In this document: piece by piece, positions 1 to 12,216 of the stretch
Numbering within the stretch: the first letter of the stretch is position 1
Layout: every line of letters starts with the position of its first letter
Source: Vreelandella olivaria
GTDB lineage: Bacteria > Pseudomonadota > Gammaproteobacteria > Pseudomonadales > Halomonadaceae
Assembly (NCBI RefSeq): GCF_023507745.1
Contig: NZ_JALPZO010000120.1
Coordinates: forward strand, 1-47,369
Reading direction: 5' to 3'
DNA length: 47,369 nt
Program-made: the position numbers and the translations under genes
The notes under the pieces: model-generated
Databases searched by the model: none
What the model was told of the DNA's origin: nothing
Seen by the model: only the letters and a program-made list of their open reading frames with translations

Positions 1-1040
1 GTTTCTTTGCCGCCAATGTAAAATCCCACGCCAAGCTGGTTTATGACCGCGTATCCGACTGGATTGAAGGCCAGGGTGACTGGGCACCGGCTGAGGATAT
101 TGCTGAGCAGCTCCATGCCCTGCGGGACCTCACCGAAGCACGTACCGCCTGGCGTAATGAGCATGCACTGGTATTCAAAGACCGCCCAGACTACGTTTTC
201 GACCTTGACGATGCGGGTAACGTACTGGCAATCCGCACTGAAGATCGTCGCATTGCCAATCGCATGATCGAAGAGTCGATGATCGCTGCAAACGCCTGCT
301 GCGCGGACTTCCTCGCCCAACATATCGGCCACGGTATCTTCAACGTACACCGCGCTTTCGAGCCTGAGAAAGCCGAAGCCGCCCAGGAGTTTCTGGCCAC
401 CCAGGAGATTGAGGTAGCTCAGGAGGCACTCACCGAACTGGCTCATTACAAAGCGTTGAAGCGTGCCCTGGAAAGCCGTGACGATGCCTGGCTGGATGCG
501 CGCCTGCGCCGTTTTCAGGGCTTTACCAGTATGTCGGCTCAACCTGGCCCGCACTTCGGCCTGGGGCTGCCTGCTTACGCCACCTGGACCTCGCCAATTC
601 GTAAGTATGGCGATATGGTTAACCATCGCTTGATTAAGCGCGTACTCAAGGGCGAGCAGGCCCCGGCTGAAGCCAGCCAGCAGCTCACCGAACAGCTGAC
701 TGAGCGCCGTCGCCTGAACCGTATGGCTGAGCGTGATGTGAAAGACTGGCTCTATGTGCGCTACCTGACACCCGCCGCCCAAAACCAGCAGTCGTTTGAA
801 GCCGAAATCATGGCGATCAACCGTGGTGGCATGCGGGTTCGGTTAGTGGAAAACGGCGCCACAGCCTTTGTACCCGCTCCGTTGATGCATAGTGACCGCG
901 ATAAAGTGGTCATTGATGATAAAGAGGGTCGTATTCAAATTGAAGGCGTAGAGCGCTACAAGCTGGGGGATAGCCTGCGCGTTGCACTGACTGAAGCGCG
1001 GGAGGAAACCCGTTCGCTGGTGGCCAAACCCGCCGCGTAA
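1..1040 (+). CDS. rnb: Exoribonuclease II, 3' part
   Basis: The reading frame is open from the first bases (frame of position 3), so the gene starts outside the window. About 345 residues are present. RNase II degrades single-stranded RNA processively 3' to 5' in the cytoplasm. The end of the catalytic RNB domain is visible, with the typical stretch Y-A-T-W-T-S-P-I-R-K-Y-G-D-M-V-N-H-R around residues 195-215 of the visible part. A C-terminal S1-type RNA-binding domain follows, and the tail EETRSLVAKPA resembles RNase II rather than the longer, basic tail of RNase R. A strong terminator follows the stop codon. Family identity is confident; the choice of rnb over rnr rests on the C-terminus. 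Confidence 0.9.
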   Translation, partial: FFAANVKSHAKLVYDRVSDWIEGQGDWAPAEDIAEQLHALRDLTEARTAWRNEHALVFKDRPDYVFDLDDAGNVLAIRTEDRRIANRMIEESMIAANACCADFLAQHIGHGIFNVHRAFEPEKAEAAQEFLATQEIEVAQEALTELAHYKALKRALESRDDAWLDARLRRFQGFTSMSAQPGPHFGLGLPAYATWTSPIRKYGDMVNHRLIKRVLKGEQAPAEASQQLTEQLTERRRLNRMAERDVKDWLYVRYLTPAAQNQQSFEAEIMAINRGGMRVRLVENGATAFVPAPLMHSDRDKVVIDDKEGRIQIEGVERYKLGDSLRVALTEAREETRSLVAKPAA

Positions 1041-1084
1041 CCTTGATGAATCCGCGCTAAACCAGTCATCATTCTTAAGTTGAG

Positions 1085-1111
1085 CGGCGCTTGCAAAAGC
1101 GCCGTTTTTTT
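1085..1111 (+). terminator. Rho-independent terminator of rnb
   Basis: An 8-bp perfect stem (CGGCGCTT / AAGCGCCG) closes a GCAA tetraloop and is followed by seven T. It lies 45 bases after the rnb stop codon. Confidence 0.9.
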
Positions 1112-1141
1112 ATGTATGAAGGTATCGAAATAGCGCCCAAC

Positions 1142-1168
1142 AAAAAGAGCACCCGAAGGTGCTCTTTT
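1142..1168 (-). terminator. Bidirectional terminator after sucD
   Basis: An 11-bp perfect inverted repeat AAAAGAGCACC / GGTGCTCTTTT around a CGAA loop has T-runs on both strands. It lies 25 bases beyond the sucD stop codon and ends the leftward suc operon. It can also catch read-through from rnb. Confidence 0.9.
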
Positions 1169-1192
1169 CAGTCAGCGGTGTCTGGCGTGGTG

Positions 1193-2065
1193 TTACCAGC
1201 CAGTCACTTCTTTCAGCGCATCGCCAATCTGTGCCAAAGAGCGTACGGTTTTAACACCGGCATCTTCCAGGGCAGCAAATTTCTCATCAGCGGTACCTTT
1301 ACCACCAGAGATAATAGCGCCAGCGTGGCCCATACGCTTGCCAGGAGGTGCGGTTACACCGGCAATGTAGGAAACCACTGGCTTGGAAACATTGGCTTTG
1401 ATGTAAGCCGCCGCTTCTTCTTCCGCGGTGCCACCGATTTCGCCGATCATCACGATCGCTTCGGTTTTCGGGTCTTTCTCGAACATCTCAAGGATGTCGA
1501 TAAAGTTGGAACCCGGGATCGGGTCGCCGCCGATACCTACGCAGGTAGACTGACCGAAACCGTGATCAGTGGTCTGTTTAACCGCTTCGTAGGTCAGCGT
1601 TCCAGAGCGGGAAACGATACCCACTTTACCCGGCTGGTGAATGTGGCCCGGCATGATGCCGATTTTACATTCGCCTGGAGTGATAACACCTGGGCAGTTC
1701 GGGCCGATCAGGCGCACGCCCAACTCGTCGCATTTTACTTTTGCTTCGAGCATATCCAGCGTTGCGATACCTTCGGTGATGCACACGATCAGTTTGATGC
1801 CAGCGCTGGCGGCTTCAAGGATAGAGTCTTTACAGAACGGTGCCGGTACGTAGATTACGCTGGCTTCTGCGCCGGTTTTCTCGACCGCTTCTTTCACGGT
1901 GTTGAAAACAGGCAGGCCCAGGTGAGTCTGACCACCTTTGCCCGGCGTTACACCGCCGACCATTTGCGTGCCATAGGCAATCGCCTGTTCGGAGTGGAAC
2001 GTGCCCTGGCCACCAGTGAAACCCTGGCAGATGACCTTGGTGTTCTTATCGATCAGGATGCTCAT
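1193..2065 (-). CDS. sucD: Succinyl-CoA synthetase (ADP-forming) alpha subunit
   Basis: The product is 290 residues, the usual length. With SucC it interconverts succinyl-CoA and succinate with substrate-level phosphorylation in the TCA cycle. The N-terminal CoA-binding Rossmann fold shows the [13 protein letters not shown] motif near residues 14-26. The phosphorylated active-site histidine is His247 in G-H-A-G-A-I-I. The start codon overlaps the sucC stop by one base (TAATG), which indicates translational coupling. It is the last gene of the leftward sucAB-lpd-sucCD cluster and is followed by a terminator. Confidence 0.97.
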   Translation of the reverse strand: MSILIDKNTKVICQGFTGGQGTFHSEQAIAYGTQMVGGVTPGKGGQTHLGLPVFNTVKEAVEKTGAEASVIYVPAPFCKDSILEAASAGIKLIVCITEGIATLDMLEAKVKCDELGVRLIGPNCPGVITPGECKIGIMPGHIHQPGKVGIVSRSGTLTYEAVKQTTDHGFGQSTCVGIGGDPIPGSNFIDILEMFEKDPKTEAIVMIGEIGGTAEEEAAAYIKANVSKPVVSYIAGVTAPPGKRMGHAGAIISGGKGTADEKFAALEDAGVKTVRSLAQIGDALKEVTGW

Positions 2066-3231
2066 TACTTGCCCTCCGCTGCTTTTACAACCTGCTGAGC
2101 CGCGTCGGTCAGACTGGTAGCAGCGATGATGTTCAGACCGCTGGACGCCAGTTTTTCAGCGCCCAATTCTGCGTTGTTACCTTCCAGGCGTACAACTACC
2201 GGTACGTTAACACCGACTTGCTCAACGGCACCGATGATACCTTCAGCAATCATGTCGCAACGAACGATACCGCCAAAGATGTTAACCAGAACGGCTTTAA
2301 CGTTGTCGTCGGAGAGAATGATCTTGAACGCTTCAGCCACGCGCTCTTTGGTTGCGCCGCCACCTACATCCAGAAAGTTAGCGGGCTTGCCGCCGTTCAG
2401 GTTGACGATGTCCATGGTGCCCATGGCCAGGCCAGCGCCGTTCACCATACAGCCGATGTTACCGTCGAGAGCAACGTAGTTAAGCTCCCACTTCGCTGCG
2501 TCGGCTTCACGCTGATCTTCCTGGGAAGGATCGCGCATCGCCTGCAGGTCCGGGTGACGGTACAGGGCGTTGCTGTCGAGGCCCAGCTTGGCATCCAGGC
2601 AGTGCAGGTTGCCTTCATCAGTGATAACCAGCGGGTTGATCTCCAGCAGCGCCAGATCCTTGTCGTGGAACAGCTTGGAGAGGCCCAGGAAAATCTTGGT
2701 GAACTGCTTAACCTGATCGCCTTCAAGACCCAGGGCAAAGGCCAGCTCACGCGCCTGGTAGGGCTGTGCGCCGACCAGCGGATCAATCTCTGCTTTGAGG
2801 ATTTTTTCCGGTGTTTCTTCTGCAACCGTCTCGATCTCAACACCGCCTTCCGTAGAGGCCATGAAGACAACACGACGGGTGGTGCGGTCTACTACCGCGC
2901 CCAGGTAAAGCTCGTCTGCGATATCGGTGCAGGTCTCTACCAAAATCTTGGCAACCGGCTGACCTTTTTCGTCAGTCTGGTAAGTCACCAGGTTTTTACC
3001 CAGCCACTGCTCGGCGAAGGTTTTCGCTTCCGCCGGATCTTTAATCAGTTTAACGCCGCCCGCTTTACCGCGGCCACCAGCGTGAACCTGGGCTTTAACA
3101 ACCCACATGTCACCGCCGATTTTTTTACACGCTTCTACTGCTTCTTCGGGAGTGTCCACGGCAAAGCCTTTAGACACTGGTAGACCATAATCAGCAAACA
3201 GTTGTTTGCCCTGATACTCGTGAAGGTTCAT
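2065..3231 (-). CDS. sucC: Succinyl-CoA synthetase (ADP-forming) beta subunit
   Basis: The 388-residue product matches the family length. It has an N-terminal ATP-grasp domain ([11 protein letters not shown] start, glycine-rich G-G-R-G-K-A-G-G-V near residues 52-60) and a C-terminal CoA-ligase domain with [11 protein letters not shown]. It binds nucleotide and succinate and pairs with SucD, whose gene follows with a one-base overlap. The 151-base gap from lpd contains a hairpin without a U-run, so expression is probably linked to the upstream genes but partly attenuated. Confidence 0.97.
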   Translation of the reverse strand: MNLHEYQGKQLFADYGLPVSKGFAVDTPEEAVEACKKIGGDMWVVKAQVHAGGRGKAGGVKLIKDPAEAKTFAEQWLGKNLVTYQTDEKGQPVAKILVETCTDIADELYLGAVVDRTTRRVVFMASTEGGVEIETVAEETPEKILKAEIDPLVGAQPYQARELAFALGLEGDQVKQFTKIFLGLSKLFHDKDLALLEINPLVITDEGNLHCLDAKLGLDSNALYRHPDLQAMRDPSQEDQREADAAKWELNYVALDGNIGCMVNGAGLAMGTMDIVNLNGGKPANFLDVGGGATKERVAEAFKIILSDDNVKAVLVNIFGGIVRCDMIAEGIIGAVEQVGVNVPVVVRLEGNNAELGAEKLASSGLNIIAATSLTDAAQQVVKAAEGK

Positions 3232-3343
3232 CGATTCATGCCATTGGTTGCATGTGACTCGAACGATGATCAGGTTCCATAAAAGAGCTGATCACCACCG
3301 TGCTTTCGATACTTGTAACTTACCTGACAAGGCCGAAAGTGTT

Positions 3344-3363
3344 GCGCCACCTGTCGGTGGCGC
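3344..3363 (-). other. Hairpin between lpd and sucC
   Basis: An 8-bp perfect stem GCGCCACC / GGTGGCGC closes a four-base loop 20 bases after the lpd stop. On the minus strand only a weak, interrupted U-rich stretch follows. It is therefore more likely a processing or partial-attenuation hairpin than a full terminator. Confidence 0.5.
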
Positions 3364-3382
3364 CTGGTTGTTGCTTAGCGAA

Positions 3383-4855
<1,473 letters not shown>

Positions 4856-4935
4856 TCAGATAAAAACCGGAAGGAGGCTGTGTGCAATTGCATAAGAACG
4901 CTAGTTAGCGTGCTGGCGTGTATCAACGCGATAGT

Positions 4936-6492
4936 TTAAACGTCCAGCAGCAGGCGTGCAGGATCTTCCAGCAGTTCTTTAATGGTCACCAGGAATTGCA
5001 CTGCGTCTTTGCCGTCGATCATGCGGTGGTCGTAAGAAAGCGCCAGATACATCATCGGGCGAATCTCGACCTTACCGTTAACGGCCATTGGGCGCTCCTG
5101 AATCTTGTGCATGCCCAGAATGGCGGTTTGCGGCGGATTGATAATCGGCGTTGACATCAGCGAGCCGAAAATACCGCCGTTGGTGATGGTGAACGTACCG
5201 CCCTGCATTTCGTCGATGCCGAGCTTACCGTCACGGGCACGCTTACCAAAGTCGACAATAGTCCTCTCGACGTCGGCGATTTTCATGCTGTCGGTATCAC
5301 GCAGCACCGGCACCACAAGGCCACGGTCGGTAGACACCGCCACGCCGATATCCTGATAGCCGTGGTAAACGATATCGGTACCATCGATGGAAGCGTTAAC
5401 ATCCGGGAATCGCTTCAGCGCTTCAGAAGCCGCCTTAACGAAGAAGCCCATAAAACCGAGCTTGGTGTCGTGGGCCTTCAGGAAGGTGTCTTTGTACTGC
5501 GCGCGCAGCGACATGACGGCGCCCATGTCCACTTCGTTGTACGTGGTAAGCATGGCGGCAGTTTGCTGAGCCTGTACCAGCCGCTTGGCAATGGTCTGAC
5601 GCAGGCGACTCATCGGTACACGCTTCTCAGTGCGCTCACCTTCTACTGCGGGTACTGCGGCCGTTTTTGCCGGAGCGGAAGACTTGGCTGCTTTCTTGGC
5701 AGAGCCATCCTTCACTGCTTTTTGTACGTCTTCTTTCAAGATACGGCCACCTTTACCGGTGCCTTCGATCCTGGCAACGTCCAGATCATGCTCAGCGACC
5801 ATTTTGCGGGCTGCCGGGGCGAGGATTTTATCGCCAACTTTCTCATCGGCGCCTTCATCATCGCTGGAAGCAGAAGCGCTGCTGCTTTCTCCACCGCTGG
5901 CACCACCGGCACCTTCAGTAAAGATGGCCAGAATCGCTTCGGATTCCACCTGGCTGCCCTCTTCTGCTTTGATTTCCTCCAGCGCACCGTCAGCAGGTGC
6001 GACGACTTCAAGCACCACCTTGTCGGTTTCGATATCGGCCAGTACTTCATCACGCTTAACCGCTTCGCCCACTTTCTTGTGCCAAGTGGCTACGGTGCCT
6101 TCCTGGATCGACTCAGGGAAGCTTGGTGCTTTTACATCGTGCTTCTTGCCACCGCCACTGGCTTTTTGCGCGTCTTTCTTTTCGTCACTCTTCTCTTCAG
6201 CTTTTTCAGCGCCGCCATCACCAGAAGATTTCTCTTCTTTATTGCCAGAGGCGCTGGCTTCACCAATTTTACCCAGAATTTGCTCGGACTCGACGGTGTC
6301 GCCCTCTTCGGCCATTACGTCGGTCAGGGTACCCGCTTCCGGTGCGACGACTTCAAGCACCACTTTATCGGTCTCAATTTCAACAATCAGTTCGTCACGC
6401 TCAACGCTGTCACCCGGCTTTTTATGCCACGCGGCAACAGTGCCCTCGGCAACGGATTCCGGAAAGGTTGGCGCTTTGATCTCGGTAGCCAT
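4936..6492 (-). CDS. sucB: Dihydrolipoyl succinyltransferase (E2o) with two lipoyl domains
   Basis: This core enzyme of the 2-oxoglutarate dehydrogenase complex transfers the succinyl group from lipoyl to CoA. It has 518 residues, against roughly 405 in E. coli SucB. The extra length is a second lipoyl domain: the lipoylation motif E-T-D-K-V-V-L-E-V occurs twice, with target lysines at Lys43 and Lys158. A Lys/Glu/Gly/Ala-rich linker (about residues 80-118) separates them. A peripheral E1/E3-binding domain follows near residues 222-258 ([11 protein letters not shown]). The catalytic domain ends with His489 and Asp493 in D-H-R-M-I-D-G. It is encoded between sucA and lpd. Confidence 0.95.
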   Translation of the reverse strand: MATEIKAPTFPESVAEGTVAAWHKKPGDSVERDELIVEIETDKVVLEVVAPEAGTLTDVMAEEGDTVESEQILGKIGEASASGNKEEKSSGDGGAEKAEEKSDEKKDAQKASGGGKKHDVKAPSFPESIQEGTVATWHKKVGEAVKRDEVLADIETDKVVLEVVAPADGALEEIKAEEGSQVESEAILAIFTEGAGGASGGESSSASASSDDEGADEKVGDKILAPAARKMVAEHDLDVARIEGTGKGGRILKEDVQKAVKDGSAKKAAKSSAPAKTAAVPAVEGERTEKRVPMSRLRQTIAKRLVQAQQTAAMLTTYNEVDMGAVMSLRAQYKDTFLKAHDTKLGFMGFFVKAASEALKRFPDVNASIDGTDIVYHGYQDIGVAVSTDRGLVVPVLRDTDSMKIADVERTIVDFGKRARDGKLGIDEMQGGTFTITNGGIFGSLMSTPIINPPQTAILGMHKIQERPMAVNGKVEIRPMMYLALSYDHRMIDGKDAVQFLVTIKELLEDPARLLLDV

Positions 6493-6532
6493 GTCGTTTC
6501 CCTTATATGTTCTCTAAATCCAGTGGGCGCTT

Positions 6533-9367
6533 TTATAGGTTAAAAGCGTCTTCCACCAGCTGGCGCTGCTGTTCAGTGTGGACGGACATGTAGCCCGCTG
6601 CCGGAGCAGCCGAGGCAGGACGTCCTGCAAATTTCAACTCGCGTCCAAGGCCATCTTTCAGCATATCGGCCACTGCACGCATGTGGTGCTGACTGGAGTA
6701 CCAGGCGCCCTGATTCAGCGGCTCCTCCTGACACCACACAATGTCTTCCACATTGGCATACGCCTGGAGCACTTCCAGAAGCTCTTCTTTCGGGAAGGGA
6801 TAGAGCTGCTCAAGACGGATAATCGCTGTATCGTTGCGCTCGTTTTCAGCACGCCAGTTGGCCAGGTCGTAGTAAACCTTGCCGGCGCACATGATAACGC
6901 GCGTAACCTGTTCAGCCGAGAGGTCTGCCTGATCAGGCAGTACCATATGGAACTTGCCATAGGCGAGATCTTCAAGACTGGAGACCGCTTCTTTATGACG
7001 CAACAGCGATTTGGGCGACATTACCACCAGCGGCTTGCGCAACGGGCGGATCACCTGACGACGCAACAGATGATAGATCTGCGCGGGTGTTGTCGGTACG
7101 CACACCTGCATATTGTGCTCAGCACATAGCTGCAGGAAGCGCTCCAGACGCGCAGAGGAGTGTTCGGGACCTTGGCCCTCATAACCATGGGGTAACAGCA
7201 TGGTTAAGCCACACAGACGCCCCCACTTGGTTTCACCGGAGGAGATGAACTGATCAACAACCACCTGGGCACCGTTAAAGAAGTCACCAAACTGGGCTTC
7301 CCAAATAACCAGGTCATTGGGTGCTGTCGTCGAATAGCCATACTCAAAGGCCAGCACGGCTTCTTCTGACAGGAAGGAGTCGTGAATAGTGAAACGCGGC
7401 TGACTGTCAGCCATGTTCTGCAACGGTACGTATGTGGAGCCATCTTTCTGGTTATGCACCACAGCATGGCGGTGAGAGAACGTGCCACGCCCCACGTCCT
7501 GACCAGTAATACGAATCGGATGGCCCTGATCCAGCAATGTGGCGTATGCCAGGGTTTCTGCAAAACCCCAGTTAAGCCCCATACCACCCGCCTGCATTTT
7601 GCGGCGGTCTTCATAGATTTTGGCAACCTGACGCTGTACATCAACACCGTCAGGGATCTCACACATTTTTGCGGCCAACTGCTGCAGACGCTTCATATCG
7701 AAGGTGGTGTCTGCATCACCCGTCCACTCATGACCGAGGTAAGGAGCCCAATCGACAAACAGCGAAGTGTTTGGCTCCTGCACCAATGCGTTAGCCACGT
7801 GATTACCGGCCACCAGATCATCGCGATAGGTTTCGATCATCGTCTTGGCAGCTTCTTCAGAAATAACGCTCTGCTCTACCAAACGCTGCGCGTAAAGCGT
7901 ACGCGAGGAGGGGTGGTCTTTAATCTTGGCGTACATCATCGGCTGGGTGCCGGACGGCTCGTCTGCCTCGTTATGGCCACGACGGCGGTAACACACCAGA
8001 TCGATAACAACGTCTTTCTTAAACTGCTGACGGTAGTCCAGCGCCACCTGGGTAGCGTGAATCACTGCGTCGGGGTCATCGCCGTTGACATGGAAAATCG
8101 GCGCCTGAACCATCTTGGCAATGTCAGTACAGTACTCCGTGGAGCGTGCATCCAGTGGGTTCGAGGTAGTGAAGCCCACCTGATTGTTGATGACGATATG
8201 GACGGTGCCACCCGTTTTGTAGGCACGGGTTTGAGACATCTGGAATGTCTCCATGACCACGCCTTGACCGGCAAATGCAGCGTCACCGTGAACGTTGATC
8301 GGCAGTACTTTGCTGCCCTCATCGTCATTGCGGCGATCCTGTCGGGCACGCACCGAGCCTTCCACCACTGGCGCCACAATTTCAAGGTGAGAGGGGTTAA
8401 ACGACATGGCCAGGTGAACTTCACCACCGGGAGACATGACGTTGGAGCTGAAACCCTGGTGATATTTAACGTCGCCAGAACCACGCTCAATGACTTTCTT
8501 GCCATCAAACTCATCGATCAGATCAGCCGGGTTTTTACCCAGAATATTGACCAACAGATTGAGACGCCCACGGTGAGCCATGCCAATAACGACTTCTTTG
8601 GTGCCATAACCACCAGCACGCTGAATCAGTTCGTCCATCATGGGTACAAAAGATTCACCGCCTTCCAGACCAAACCGTTTGGTACCTGGATATTTGGATG
8701 CCAGATAGTTTTCCAAACCTTCAGCCGCAGTCAAGCGCTCAAGGATGTGCTTGCGCACGTCATCACTGAACTTGGGGGCACTGCGAACCGACTCAAAACG
8801 CCTTTGTAGCCAGCGCTTCTCTTCTGTATCAACAATGTGCATGATCTCGCAACCAATAGAGCGACAATAAGTCTGCTCTAGCGCATCGACGATTTCACGC
8901 AACGGGGCTTTATCAATACCCAAGAAAAATGAGCCAGTTTGAAACTCGGTGTCAAGATCAGCTTTTGAAAGCTGGTGAAATGACAAATCGAGATCAGGGA
9001 CGGGGGTGGGATTACGCAGTCCCAGCGGGTCGATATTGGCCTTCTGATGGCCACGGAAGCGGTATGCGTTGATCAGCTGCAGGACTTTTACCTGCTTTTT
9101 GCTCTCACCACTGTCGGCTGCAACGGCTACCCGACCTGGGCGGTTTTCACGGCCCAGCTGGTAAAACTGATCACGAATGGGGCTCAGTGGAACATCGTGG
9201 GAGGCACTGCCCTCAGGACGTGGCAACTGGTCAAAATAGTTGCGCCATTCGTCAGGGACAGCATCGGGATCGGCGAGGTACTGCTCATAAAGCGCTTCCA
9301 CGTAGTGGACATTGCCGCCACTAACGTGAGAGGAACGCCACATCAACTCCATTATGCCTTGTTGCAT
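6533..9367 (-). CDS. sucA: 2-oxoglutarate dehydrogenase E1 component
   Basis: This thiamine-diphosphate enzyme decarboxylates 2-oxoglutarate and loads succinyl groups on SucB. The product is 944 residues from the ATG at 9367, which gives the family-like start MQQGIMELMWRSSHVSGGN. An in-frame GTG at 9385 would add six residues, and an ATG five codons inside has the better AAGG ribosome site, so the exact start is uncertain. Family motifs include G-M-A-H-R-G-R-L-N-L-L, the ThDP-binding G-D-A-A-F-A-G-Q-G, and H-G-Y-E-G-Q-G-P-E-H-S-S-A-R-L-E-R-F. It is the first gene of the sucAB-lpd-sucCD cluster, 41 bases before sucB. Confidence 0.97.
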   Translation of the reverse strand: MQQGIMELMWRSSHVSGGNVHYVEALYEQYLADPDAVPDEWRNYFDQLPRPEGSASHDVPLSPIRDQFYQLGRENRPGRVAVAADSGESKKQVKVLQLINAYRFRGHQKANIDPLGLRNPTPVPDLDLSFHQLSKADLDTEFQTGSFFLGIDKAPLREIVDALEQTYCRSIGCEIMHIVDTEEKRWLQRRFESVRSAPKFSDDVRKHILERLTAAEGLENYLASKYPGTKRFGLEGGESFVPMMDELIQRAGGYGTKEVVIGMAHRGRLNLLVNILGKNPADLIDEFDGKKVIERGSGDVKYHQGFSSNVMSPGGEVHLAMSFNPSHLEIVAPVVEGSVRARQDRRNDDEGSKVLPINVHGDAAFAGQGVVMETFQMSQTRAYKTGGTVHIVINNQVGFTTSNPLDARSTEYCTDIAKMVQAPIFHVNGDDPDAVIHATQVALDYRQQFKKDVVIDLVCYRRRGHNEADEPSGTQPMMYAKIKDHPSSRTLYAQRLVEQSVISEEAAKTMIETYRDDLVAGNHVANALVQEPNTSLFVDWAPYLGHEWTGDADTTFDMKRLQQLAAKMCEIPDGVDVQRQVAKIYEDRRKMQAGGMGLNWGFAETLAYATLLDQGHPIRITGQDVGRGTFSHRHAVVHNQKDGSTYVPLQNMADSQPRFTIHDSFLSEEAVLAFEYGYSTTAPNDLVIWEAQFGDFFNGAQVVVDQFISSGETKWGRLCGLTMLLPHGYEGQGPEHSSARLERFLQLCAEHNMQVCVPTTPAQIYHLLRRQVIRPLRKPLVVMSPKSLLRHKEAVSSLEDLAYGKFHMVLPDQADLSAEQVTRVIMCAGKVYYDLANWRAENERNDTAIIRLEQLYPFPKEELLEVLQAYANVEDIVWCQEEPLNQGAWYSSQHHMRAVADMLKDGLGRELKFAGRPASAAPAAGYMSVHTEQQRQLVEDAFNL

Positions 9368-9537
9368 CTCTCGGTCACCCTGCACTGATGGGGTGGTATC
9401 GGCATCGCTGCACTAACGCAACGACATCGCTATTGCCCTGCCGGCGGGGCGGGACATTTGCCGGCGGCGCCGACCGGAGGCCGGAAGCCCTATTCATAAT
9501 ACTTTTGCATGACGCGTTTCATTATCAGTTCATGCTC

Positions 9538-9566
9538 AAAAGCCGGTACTCACGGCACCGGCTTTT
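9538..9566 (-). terminator. Bidirectional terminator between sdhB and sucA
   Basis: A 10-bp perfect repeat AAAAGCCGGT / ACCGGCTTTT encloses a nine-base loop and has T-runs in both directions. It lies in the 335-base gap between sdhB and sucA, so sdhCDAB and sucAB-lpd-sucCD are probably separate transcripts with limited read-through. The same gap holds GC-rich inverted GCCGGCGG copies near 9440-9475; no clear sucA promoter was identified. Confidence 0.8.
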
Positions 9567-9702
9567 AAACTTGGCTGATTATGTAGTGCGGCGCGTCGCC
9601 ACACTACAAACGGCCCCTATGATAACAAGCGAAGCGCCACGATTTAAGTAGCTTTGTAGCACAACTTAAGTGGCACTCGTTTTTTTCTCATACATTAGGC
9701 AT

Positions 9703-10413
9703 TTACGTTGCGTCTGCAAGCAACATTTCACGAATTTTACCAATTGCACGCGTCGGATTCAGTCCTTTTGGACACACTGCAACGCAATTCATGATGCCGC
9801 GGCAACGGAATACCGAAAACGGATCTTCCAGGCTGGTCAGCCGCTCACGGGTTGCTGTGTCTCTCGAATCCGCCAGGAAGCGATAAGACTGCAGCAATCC
9901 TGCAGGCCCTACGAACTTGTCCGGATTCCACCAGAACGATGGGCACGATGTGGAACAGCATGCACAAAGGATACACTCATACAGACCATCCAGCTTGTCG
10001 CGCTCTTCCGGTGACTGCAGACGCTCGATGGCTGGTGCTGGGGTATCGTTCTGCAGGTACGGCTGAATGCGCTCGTACTGCTTATAGAACAAGCCCATAT
10101 CAACCACCATGTCGCGGATAACCGGCAGACCAGGCAGCGGACGCAGCGTCAGCTTGTTGTTTTTTACGACATCGGACAGTGGCGTAATACACGCCAAGCC
10201 GTTTTTGCCGTTCATATTCATGCCGTCGGAGCCGCAAACGCCTTCACGGCAGCTGCGACGATAGGCCAAACCACTATCCTGCTCTTTCATCAGATGCAGT
10301 ACATCCAGCACCATCAGGTCGCGGCCTTTGGTATCAACCTGAAACTCCTGCATGTAAGGCGCGGAGTCGGTTTCCGGATTATAGCGGTATACGGATACCT
10401 GAAGATTGGACAT
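9703..10413 (-). CDS. sdhB: Succinate dehydrogenase iron-sulfur subunit
   Basis: The 236-residue product carries the electron chain of complex II. All three iron-sulfur clusters are marked by cysteines: C-R-E-G-V-C-G-S-D-G for [2Fe-2S], C-I-L-C-A-C-C-S-T-S-C-P for [4Fe-4S], and C-R-G-I-M-N-C-V-A-V-C-P-K-G for [3Fe-4S]. It is the last gene of the leftward sdhCDAB operon, 27 bases after sdhA, and a terminator follows at 9538-9566. Confidence 0.97.
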   Translation of the reverse strand: MSNLQVSVYRYNPETDSAPYMQEFQVDTKGRDLMVLDVLHLMKEQDSGLAYRRSCREGVCGSDGMNMNGKNGLACITPLSDVVKNNKLTLRPLPGLPVIRDMVVDMGLFYKQYERIQPYLQNDTPAPAIERLQSPEERDKLDGLYECILCACCSTSCPSFWWNPDKFVGPAGLLQSYRFLADSRDTATRERLTSLEDPFSVFRCRGIMNCVAVCPKGLNPTRAIGKIREMLLADAT

Positions 10414-10440
10414 TGTGACTCCCTCTCGTCAGTGCGGAGA

Positions 10441-12213
10441 TTAGTAGGTACGAACCTTAGGCTCGAATGTATCAACGGTTTTCGGCTTGAAGTTCACGTC
10501 GCGCTGCTTCAGCTCTTTGGTCGCAGGGAAGTAGAGCGAGTGTTTCAGCCAGTTGACATCATCACGGTCTGGATAATCATAGCGCGAGTGGGCGCCACGG
10601 CTCTCTTTACGCTCAAGGGCAGCAATCGCCGTTGCTTCCGCCACTTCCATCAGGTTGTCCAGCTCAAGCGCTTCTACACGTGCAGTGTTGAAGGCATTGG
10701 ACTTGTCAGGCAGGTGAGCGTTAGCAATACGACCACGCAGATCAGCCAGCTTTTTGACACCTTCCTGCATATTTTTCTCTTCACGGAATACACCGAAAGA
10801 GTTCTGCATAATATCCTGGAGTTCCGCTTTGAGCTCTGGAATGCTTTCACCGCCTTCCGACTCGTTCCAGCGGGTAATGCGCTTCATCGCAGATTCAATA
10901 TCTGACTCTGACGCATCCAGGTATTCAATACCTTCATTCAGCGCGCCTTCGATAAACATACCAGCCGCACGCCCAAAGACGACCAGATCCAGCAGCGAGT
11001 TACCGCCCAGACGGTTGGCACCGTGTACGGATACACACGCTGCTTCACCACACGCAAACAGCCCATTAACGATCTGATCGTTACCGCTTTCATCCTGCAT
11101 AATGGCCTGACCATGCACGTTGGTCGGAATACCGCCCATCATATAGTGGCAGGTGGGTACTACTGGAATCGGGTCTTTCGCAGGGTCAACGTGAGCAAAC
11201 GTTTTGGATAGCTCTACGATACCCGGCAGTCGTTTACCCAGCACCTCTTCACCCAGGTGGTCAAGCTTCAGGAAGACGTGATCGCCTTTCTCGCCACAAC
11301 CACGGCCTTCCAGGATTTCCATAACCATGGAACGCGCCACTACATCGCGGCCTGCCAAATCTTTGGCATTCGGCGCGTAACGCTCCATGAAGCGCTCGCC
11401 ATCCTTATTGATCAGATAGCCACCTTCACCACGGCAACCTTCAGTGACCAACGTGCCCGCACCGTAAATACCGGTCGGGTGGAACTGCCACATTTCCATA
11501 TCCTGCATGGGGAAGCCAGCACGCAGCGCCATGCCGATACCGTCGCCCGTATTGATCAGGGCATTGGTAGTGGATGCATAAATACGACCTGCTCCACCGG
11601 TCGCCAGTACCGTTGCCTTGGATTTAACATGTACGACTTCACCAGTCTCGATGCACATGGCGATACAGCCAACGACATCACCGTTGCCATTCTTCACCAG
11701 ATCAACCGCATACCATTCGTTCAGGAACGTGGTGTTGTTCTTCAGGTTGTTCTGGTAAAGGGTGTGCAGCAGCGCATGGCCTGTACGGTCAGCCGCAGCA
11801 CAGGTGCGAGCGGCCTGACCACCCTCACCGAAGTTCTTCGACTGCCCACCAAACGGGCGCTGGTAAATGCGGCCATTATCAAAGCGGGAGAACGGCAACC
11901 CCATGTGCTCTAGCTCAAAGACCGCTTTGGGGCCTTCTGAACACATATACTCTGCAGCATCCTGGTCAGCGATATAGTCGCCGCCCTTTACTGTGTCGTA
12001 CATGTGCCAGCGCCAGTCATCGTTCGGGTCTGCTGATGCAATCGCACAGGTAATACCACCCTGGGCAGAAACAGTGTGAGAGCGCGTCGGGAACACTTTT
12101 GACAATACGGCTGTCTTTTTACCGGACTTGGCCAGTTCCAAAGCAGCACGCAGGCCAGAGCCACCGCCACCGACAATGATGGCGTCAAACGTCAGGCTAC
12201 GAAGGTTAGACAT
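10441..12213 (-). CDS. sdhA: Succinate dehydrogenase flavoprotein subunit
   Basis: The 590-residue product oxidises succinate to fumarate at a covalently bound FAD. An N-terminal dinucleotide-binding G-G-G-G-S-G-L (residues 15-21) is followed by His46 in [10 protein letters not shown], the expected covalent FAD attachment site. The conserved [14 protein letters not shown] block and the C-terminal R-S-H-x-R-x-D-Y-P-like region (here G-A-H-S-R-Y-D-Y-P) are present. The gene lies three bases after sdhD and is membrane-anchored through SdhC and SdhD. Confidence 0.98.
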   Translation of the reverse strand: MSNLRSLTFDAIIVGGGGSGLRAALELAKSGKKTAVLSKVFPTRSHTVSAQGGITCAIASADPNDDWRWHMYDTVKGGDYIADQDAAEYMCSEGPKAVFELEHMGLPFSRFDNGRIYQRPFGGQSKNFGEGGQAARTCAAADRTGHALLHTLYQNNLKNNTTFLNEWYAVDLVKNGNGDVVGCIAMCIETGEVVHVKSKATVLATGGAGRIYASTTNALINTGDGIGMALRAGFPMQDMEMWQFHPTGIYGAGTLVTEGCRGEGGYLINKDGERFMERYAPNAKDLAGRDVVARSMVMEILEGRGCGEKGDHVFLKLDHLGEEVLGKRLPGIVELSKTFAHVDPAKDPIPVVPTCHYMMGGIPTNVHGQAIMQDESGNDQIVNGLFACGEAACVSVHGANRLGGNSLLDLVVFGRAAGMFIEGALNEGIEYLDASESDIESAMKRITRWNESEGGESIPELKAELQDIMQNSFGVFREEKNMQEGVKKLADLRGRIANAHLPDKSNAFNTARVEALELDNLMEVAEATAIAALERKESRGAHSRYDYPDRDDVNWLKHSLYFPATKELKQRDVNFKPKTVDTFEPKVRTY

Positions 12214-12216
12214 TTA

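Noticed and set aside
1091..2098. 335-codon open frame opposite sucD
   Set aside because: It lies entirely antisense to a well-defined gene and its translation matches no family; high-GC coding DNA often leaves the opposite frame open.
5362..6543. 393-codon frame opposite sucB
   Set aside because: Antisense shadow of the repetitive lipoyl and linker regions; no ribosome site or recognisable domain.
7382..8809. 475-codon frame opposite sucA
   Set aside because: Antisense shadow of a strongly conserved gene; translation is rich in His, Arg and Val without domain structure.
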